This document shows positions 41,801 to 50,800 of a stretch of 64,000 bases of DNA, one piece after another. This stretch comes from Phalacrocorax aristotelis. Lineage: Eukaryota > Chordata > Aves > Suliformes > Phalacrocoracidae. The stretch covers positions 63,843,766 through 63,907,765 of the forward strand of contig NC_134279.1 in the NCBI RefSeq assembly GCF_949628215.1, read 5' to 3'. Both the position numbers and the translations under genes were made by a program. A model generated the notes under the pieces. The model worked only from the letters and a program-made list of their open reading frames with translations. It was not told where the DNA came from and searched no databases. Position 1 is the first letter of the stretch; every line of letters begins with the position of its first letter.

Positions 41801-44800
41801 TTCTTACTGCATTAATATTAATGTTTTCCTAATATTCTTAATTTTCCATGGCTATTTAATGAGACACTGCTGACAAAATAGGAAAGAATTTGTCAGAAGT
41901 AAGAGTCTGGAATGAAAAATTATGAATTGAGACTGAAATTAAGCCTCACTTGCCCCACTAGTTTACAATACAAATCTTGGAGAATTTTTACCTTTAATCT
42001 TTTCCATCTGCATTGTACCCTCTAGAAGACTGAGACAAGATTATTATAAAATGGGTTCATAAAAATATATTAATGTACATACTAAAAGTAGTATAGTGGA
42101 TATATATAAAATACATGAATACTGCCATGCCCAGAATAATGTGTTTTAAGAAAATTACACTGAAGTAGTTATAAATCAACAAGGCTCAGATAAACAGTTC
42201 TGTTTAGTTCCAACACACACACACACAGAGTGAAGAGTTAAAAAATTAAAATTCTAATGTTATGACAGACAACTCCGACAGTTCTGCTTTCTGCAATTTT
42301 TAAAATTAAAATTATTATTTTCCTGCCAGTAAGTGCTAACACTGCATTTCTGGTGCTTTTACAGTATCTGGTAAGACTGCTTAGTTTTTTGTAAAGTAGT
42401 TCTAAAAAGATCAATTAAAAATTATAAACCTATTCATAACCACTTTATAAAAACAAGCAGGCTAAAATATAGAATCATAGAATCATTAAGGTTGGAAAAG
42501 ACCTCTAGGTTCATCAAGTCCAACCATCAATCAAACACTGCCATGCCTCCTAAACCATGCCCTCAAGTGCCATGCCCACACATCTTTTAAATACCTCCAG
42601 CATTCTGCACTTCCTTCTAACATCTTACCTGCAGCTACCCAGGTACAATTGGAGGTGGCTATTAAGTGCATCCAGGCATTCAGAGTCTGTTTACATCTGT
42701 GCATAACCTTACAGCTAACTAGGTCTCCACAGGAGAAAACCCCAAGCAACAGAGTAAAGGAGAGTTAGACTATACTTCAAATTTAGTGTAAACTTAGTAA
42801 AGTCCTTTGATTTCTCCAAGTCAAGACCAGCAAATTGCTCATGAAGCAGGCAACAGTTCAGAGTAACATTACAGGATAACTATATACAATAGCCACTGTA
42901 CACACCCTAAGTTTAACTGAGAACTATCAAATTTATGATCCATGTGTTTTATATTGTAATTATTCTTGCCTCATCAACTGTAACCTTTTAGATGCCCAGA
43001 AATTTTCTATGATAGAAATAAATAGATGGTTATAACTAAGATTGGCTTAATTACTTGCTGACATTTCAATGCTTACAATACAAAACAGATACTAGATGCT
43101 TACTGTGTCATCAAGCTTACCAACATACAGCCATCGAAAAAATGCTTTGAAGTTTTTCATACTACTGTCGATAACTCTGAGCAAGAAAGAAGAAAAGAAA
43201 TTACCAGATCTAAATGTCACAAGCTGCTCCAGGCTTAAGTCCCATCTTTACTACAGGAAGGCCTGCAAGCACTATCAATTTACTAAAAAACGCCCAGCAC
43301 AACCTTCCAAGTAAGGCTGTTCTTGGGGTATGAGTCTATGAGATGCAGCAAGACAAGATAAACGCTCACCCCCACAGAGAAGCCCTGTTCTCCCAACTTC
43401 CTCTATACCCAGCCACATGCCTCCCCTTAGATACAAGGCTCAATAGGCATGTTTTTTAAATTCTCCAGACTTCATACTTACTGAAGCAGCTCATTCGCCT
43501 TCAGGATGAAAGAACCAACAGCAGTAATAGCCTCTGCAAAAAGAGCTCACCATTATTACTAAGGTTTCAGAAGTGAAATCAGAGTGGGTAAGTAGCATGC
43601 ACACACACTACTGTACCTTCAATTCCAGATGCATCTAAGCCCAGAGACTCATATTTTTGTTTCCATAAAGCCATTCCTTTCAACTCACTCAAGTGGTATA
43701 ACAGTGCCTCAGAGCCACTAGGAAGGCAGAGCAAAGAAGTAGAACCTTTTAGCCACCCTTTGGAAATTCACTGCTTCACTGTATGCTACATTTTTATCAT
43801 TTAATGTGCAAAGTGGAGAGCTTTGTAAGGTGGTCTGGCATACAAGAGCTAAAGTATCACTTCACAGAAAAGCAAATATTGTCCTAATGATTTTAACCAC
43901 CACACAAAGTTGGTGTGGATATTTTGCAACTATCCTACAAACACACCAGATAGTCATATACAGGTGATGTGTCCCAGAGATTGTTCAAAATACTTCAATA
44001 GCTCTCCACTACCCAAAAGTAAATCAGTACATTTTGCCGTGATCAGAGCCTCCTGCACACCTGCATACAAAGAACCACCGATACAGCACACTGCCTTTTA
44101 GCAAAGGATATAACATGCCATTTTGTCTATAACGCATTGGACATTCTGTGACTTACCTCTGCAAATGACTTATGACCAACTTTTGTATACTGGAATAGGA
44201 AGACTCTATGGACTGACCGAGTTTTTTTAAACCCTGTTAATAAAGGAATACAAACAAAATAATCTTGTGTTAACTTAACAGAACAGTGATTAAAAGATAT
44301 TGACATAAACTATTCTAATATGTTAAAAAATATTACCATACCTTTACTGTCAGTTGGTTCATTAGTAACGCCTGAAGTTCCAGACTAAAGTGGGTGGGGA
44401 AGAGAACCAAATATGCATTCATTTTGTATTTCAGTACCAAACACAAATGCATGCTCAGACAAAACAACAGTAACTACCTTGCTTTGCCCCATAACAACAG
44501 CTGCATAAACTCATCCTGAACAGAGGTAGTTGTATTCTTTTCCTGTCAGTCAAAATGATTGAAATAGATTAGTAAAGAGATTAAATCCAGGCTACCAAAT
44601 AATCTCACAAACACTTCAATTAAAGTATATCGGAAAACCCACCCATATCCTTGAATGCTGAAATCGGACTACTGATCACTGGAAATTTTCTGGTATTTTA
44701 TTTTCAATTGTATTACCCAGTAAAAATTCTAAGCAGTTTGCCATCACCAAGATCCTCTTTAAAAAAATTTTTGATTCAATTAACTTCTAGCCATGGTCAA

Positions 44801-47800
44801 TGAACACAAAATTTAAGCAAATCCAAGAGCATCTTAATCACGGCTGTCATACATGCTCTGCTGAACTAAGCTGTAAGTGCTGGTGGGCTGTTCCTCAACA
44901 TTTACAGTATTCAGTTTATCAATCACTGAAGTACAGAGCCCAATCTTAAATAGAAAGCAACTCATCAAAAGCTGTGCAAGCTGAAAAATATCACTTTTAA
45001 GGAACTTTGAATAAATAAAACAAAGAAGTATCACAATACAATCGTGCTTGATTGCACGCAGATATCTTCAGCGTCAGAGCACCTGACACAGAGTAGGTTC
45101 CAGGTTGCCTCCGAACTCAAGAAACTGTTATCTGGAGGCATTATGCTTAAACAACATTAAGATACGCAGTAAGTTAACATGAACAACAGAACTACCGCAA
45201 GATTTTTTCCAAAAGAGTGGTTAATACTACAGTACCTGTACAAACTTTGTCAGCCGCGAGTCCATCTGCATCAGTATCTCTTCCCATGCTTCACACATGC
45301 ACGTCAGTGACAACTTTATATACTGTAATACAGATAGAGACATCAGCGTTATTCCCTTTTTCCCTCCTTCAAAACACATGCAAGGACTGGATGTTACAAT
45401 ACAAAGGGAAGATATACTACAGATAACATATAAAATGTATTATCAAATTCCAAGTCAAAGCTCTACATTTACTTAAAACCAACTTAAGCTTCCTACTAGC
45501 AAACATTTATTTCACTCGTGTTAAGAATACTGAAGCCTGTAAGATCTGTGCTATTAAAAAGATGTGCTAACACAACTGTACCTGTAACAGAGTTGAAATG
45601 TGAGTAAACTTCCGGGCCATTCGAGTTACCTCAGGTAAGTAACTTGATAATAGGCTAGTGTCCAGCTATAACAAATGAAACAGATAGCAGTTAACAGATG
45701 ATTTTTTTTTAAGGAATTTTAGATTACAGAAATGAAAAGACAGGTGGGGAGGACCCACAGGAAAACAGACGTTTCTCATTTCCTCAAAGTTGATTTTAAG
45801 AGGGAAATGCATTTAATTCAGAGGGGCAATAAATATTTTTAATCCACGTATAAAAACTCCTGATGAAGTTCCTCATTCTGGAGTTATAACAGCAATAGTT
45901 CTAAGGATGACTGTTCTGGATAGACTGGATAATCAACAGCATTGCTCCTATACCTGTGTGTGCAGAATGAATAAAATCTAAATTACAGTAACTGAATAAA
46001 TGAATGTTATATTTAAAGTAATATTTTTTAAGAATGCCTCATATCATCACCATCATCAGCCTCATCAGTGAAACTGCATGTTAACGTGATAAATCCAAAA
46101 GCTAAATCAGGGTGAATTTCAGAAAGGCTGGAAAGAGTAATTGTGTTTTTCCTGCAAATAATAGGAAAGCAATAAAGCTACCATAAAGTAATTTAAAAAG
46201 CAGTTTTACTTTTAAAGAAGATTTTCAAATTACTATACTTGCCTGAAAATATGTTATCTCTGCTTCACTGTCTGAAGAGTCTCGTATCTCTGTAATAACC
46301 GATAGTGATTTCAAATCACTAGACAAACATAGTCCACGACAAGAACCTGCCACCTGAAGGATTCCAGTTTAAAAGTTAATGAAATATTGCACTTCCGCTA
46401 GGATGTATTTACTGCTCTAACACATTCACATACAAAGAAGGCTGCATTCAAGGACGTTTAAAAACAAAGTGGAATTTTCAGCTACTCTTCAGGAACAAAA
46501 GCACTCCTTTTGCTGTGGATTAGTGTTGAACTTTGTTTCATTTGAAACAAGGTGTTAAAATCACCAGAGTTAGAATGTCTTTCCAACAACAACACCACAA
46601 CTCGACTGCAAGAAATAAATATTGCTTTCTTTAAGTGAAGCTGGGTTGTTGAAGTTTATGTGTAAGAATACATAAATATTTTTTTTCATTCAATTCAGCT
46701 GCAGCTTGGTATATTATGAAGAAAAAACATGGAAAGGAATGGAATGTACCCCAGTTACTGTAGCAATCTTGAACATTCCATAAGCATAAATCTCAATAAA
46801 TCCGGAGCTGCCACCAAGGACAAGAGCATTAAGCCTACAAAAATAGAAGAATGTGTGTTGATGAGCAAACCGAAACAAATTCTAAAGCATGCAAATATAA
46901 TTCTTAATACTTAAAATACATCCCTTTACTAAAGATGCTCCGAAGAATCACTGAACAAAAAGAAACACTGCGCTACTGTCTACAATCCAAGAAATTAAAA
47001 AACAAATAAATTATTAGCTTGGACTTCATTGATAAGACCTGCCTCTAACATTTACAGAAAGAGTATCAATGACTAAATTAACTGAGAGAATAGGGAAAAA
47101 AATAACACAGTTTAGGCACAGAAGTCCTTCTTCACTAATCCTATACCTTCTAGAAGAAAAATTAACAGTTTCTAGCAATAGCCCACCTACCAATACAGGC
47201 TGAAAAGCATTCCTACAAAGCTACCTTTGTATTCCCCCGAGTTTATGCTAACTACATGCAGAATATGTTTGTCGCAGTCATTCAGTGGCGCTCCTCAGCA
47301 AAACCTCAAAGGGAATAAACATTTGAAATGGATACAGCAGGAAACAACAGCCACAAGTAACAGCAGCATCAGAAACAGAAATGCAGCTCAAAGAACAGGG
47401 TGTGGGACAGGCAGATCTGTGTCTTGTTCATTAATTAAAATCAACTTGCTACAATGACTTGGGAAAAAACTTCTCTATGCCCCCTCCCTTTTTCTCTGTG
47501 TTTAAAATGTTAGACTTTGGACAGGGAGGTTTTCTATTGCTGTCACACATCCATACATCTTCAACTACATGTATTTACTTACGTTACAGTGAGCAGTAAT
47601 GCTCTCCAACATAAGAAATGGAAACGTTTTGCATGTCCCCTTATAAATATGAGAAAATTAACTGCAACTTCTGCTTGTTACACACCTAAATATCTGCTAA
47701 AGGAAAATGTTTCCCTTAAAACCAAGACAGAACTTAACAAAACAGTATCTGAAAAACTTTTGGTTTGATTAATTGAATGAAGAAGCACAGAATTCAGAAA

Positions 47801-50800
47801 GCTCCTACACCACTGACAGCACCACATCTCTCTCTCTAGCACGGAAGTCCTACTGTAAGAAGAGATATCAAATCTTTAAAAATGTAAAAATGGTTTTAGC
47901 TGGGATAGAGTTAATTTTCTTTACTGTAGCTGGTATAGCACTTTGTTTTGGACTTCGTACGAGAATAATATTGATAACATGCTGATGTTTGAGTTGTTGC
48001 TGGGTAGTGCTCATACTAGTCAAGGGCTTTTCCAGCTTCCCATGCTCTGCCAGGGGCACAAGAAGCCGGGAGGGGAGGGGACACAGCTAAGACAGCGGAT
48101 CCAAACTGACAAAAGGGATATTCCATATCATATGACATCATGCCCAGTATATTAATTGGGGGGAGCTGGCTGGGGGAAGCAGCAATCGCAGCTCGGGGAC
48201 CAGCAGCATTGGTTGGCGGGTGGTGAGTGGCTGCATCACTTGTGTGGTTTTTTTCCCCTCCTCCTGAGGTTTCACCTCTCTCTCTCTCTCTCTCGTTATT
48301 TTCCTTTTTGTTATATTCTTACTATTACTGTTTTATTTTAATTATTAAAGTGTTCTTATCTCAGCCCACAAGTTTTCTTCCTTTGGCCCTTCTGATTCTC
48401 TCCCCCATCCCACAGGGGTGGGGGCAGTGATTGAGCGGCTGCACAGTGTTTAGTTGCTGACACTGGTGACAGAGATATGCAAATTCTGAAATAAGAGGAT
48501 GATTCTCAGTGATGCCACTGTAAGGAACAGTGGAAGAAAGCAAATGGAAAAACCAGGCACAGGAGTTAAGCACCCTCCTCAAAGATGAACCACAAGCACT
48601 CCACAAAGCCAGCCTCAGTCTGTTAAACTACACTTCCTCCAGCTGCTCCTCACGTGTTTCCTAATAAGAGATATTTACGTTACATTAAAGTAACCCTAAT
48701 ACAGCTGATTTCAGAGGTAATTTTAAGTTTAGCTTTGTGACACTTAGGCAAACCCACAGAAATTCCCCATCTATAATAAGCATTCACAACTGTCTCCAAG
48801 ACCAGGTTAAGTACCACATAAAACATTGTCTTCAAATACACCCCAAGAAATCTTCTTCTAAGGAAAAGAAGATACAGCACCAACAGCAGTTGCTGATAAA
48901 GTGCCTTACAAACCCTCTAAATTGAGGAGAAAAGGTGTAAGCTGATGAAGACTTGTTTTTTTAATATTTTCTTTGAACTTTATCTTTGTACATGAAAAAA
49001 AGAGAGATTCTGTATCCTTTCTCAGGACCCTTAAAAACAGATTATGAATAACTTAAAAGTAAACCCACTTATCCATTATTTTATAGCTTTAAAAAAAGCT
49101 AACCAGTAAAAAAAAAAAAACACAACAGTCCACATTTGGAATTTACCTTACATCACCCAGAAGCTTCATAATCTCATCTGACTTTTCTTCACTGAAAATA
49201 CAAAACACATGATTGGGTTTTATGTAGCTTGTCTCATTACCAGAAAACAAAACAAAACAAAAAAAAAAAAGAGAGATATAAGATGATAATTTCTTACCTA
49301 AAAATTTTTGCAGTGGTACTGTAACTGAAAACAAAATAATTATTCTCAATAACAATGAGCAGACATCTAATCCAAAGCATCTGTAGAGCATTAAAGATTA
49401 ATAACCAAAACAACAACCTCAAATGACAAATTGTATCTTCTAAAGCTTACTAGTATAATGCTTACTTTTTTGGTAGCGCCGGTAGTTTAGGCAAAAGGAG
49501 ATTTGATTCATCCTCAGCATTGTAAAAGGAAGTAAGAACACTGAAAAAGAAATTACTGTCTTTACCACCTAAGGTGTAAAAATGGGGACGAAGATAATTT
49601 CTTTCTAACTTCAAAGTTACAGCATATACTCAATACATCATTATATCAAGGAGTTACAAATATCAGAGGGTAATCCCTTATGAGGCCTTCAATAATTTAT
49701 CAAATGATCAAACTAAGTCTGGTAATCTTTTTTTATTCCCACTAGAAGAGAATATAGTTTGTATCTGGTAGCTCAGTAGCTTGCCACCAAATCCCTCATC
49801 ACCTGTAATGCAGTTACTGACTGAGGCTTTCTGTTTCAGCCCTGCACGACCCTGCAGTACCACCTCCCTACGCCTCAAAAAAGCTTCACTCTAAAGACAC
49901 GTTACAGTGAGAGGAAACTAAAGTGCAATACTTAATACCATGCTTTAGACGTGCCAGAACAAGGAGATTCCCAATAAGGAGATAAGTCTATCCCCATCAG
50001 GGGAAGAATGCTAGACTCAATTCAGATGTAGTTATTTTCTTGCTATTTTAAGATTGGTGTTTTCTGTAGGCGGCAGGGAAATCCCCAAGTCAGGTTACAC
50101 CTCCCCTTCATTTCTAAATAAATCTTATTTCATTATTGTCTAAGGTGCATATTAGAGGTTTTTGTAAGACCACAGAAATAGGGACCACAACGTCCTCCAG
50201 CTCACAAGTGTTGCACAGAATTGTCTAATGCCACGGAGCTCATGGTCACTAGGGGCAACCTGACCTCCTGAAGCAAGTACACACACAACAGAACTGCCAC
50301 TGGGGTTGGATGTAACACCAAAGGCACATAGTGAAAGATGTAAGCACCAAACTAATGATCTTGAAAACACAATTAAAAAAGATTTAAATATAATACTTAT
50401 TCTGACTAACCAAACAGATGAACATAACATTATTATAATTAGTTTAATAAATTTGTTGGTATTGAAGTAAACTGGATCAGAAGACAGGCTGTACAAGCCA
50501 GCACTAGATTAACCGGGCTTTTAGGAGGTGAGCGCTCAAGATCATACTGAAATTTTTGTGTACAACCTAAAGAACCACAAGACTAAGATGTCAGCACTAA
50601 AAATAAGTGTATGAAAAGTGCCTGTTCTAACCAAAAGGAAAACCCTAGCCAAGTGGTAACAAAAAGCCATAGCTAAATAATATTATATTATACGACTGCT
50701 GTAGCATACGAAGTATAAACCATTAGTAATGTGGCACTACACGGCCCATAATTTACTTCTAGAGTTTTTCGGACTCACCTGCTTTCCTCAGTTACTTCCA

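Noticed and set aside
46030-46075. TGATGA-like words on the minus strand, as in a C/D snoRNA inside an ANAPC4 intron
   Set aside because: They form a GAT-rich simple repeat with no D box or closing stem at the right distance.
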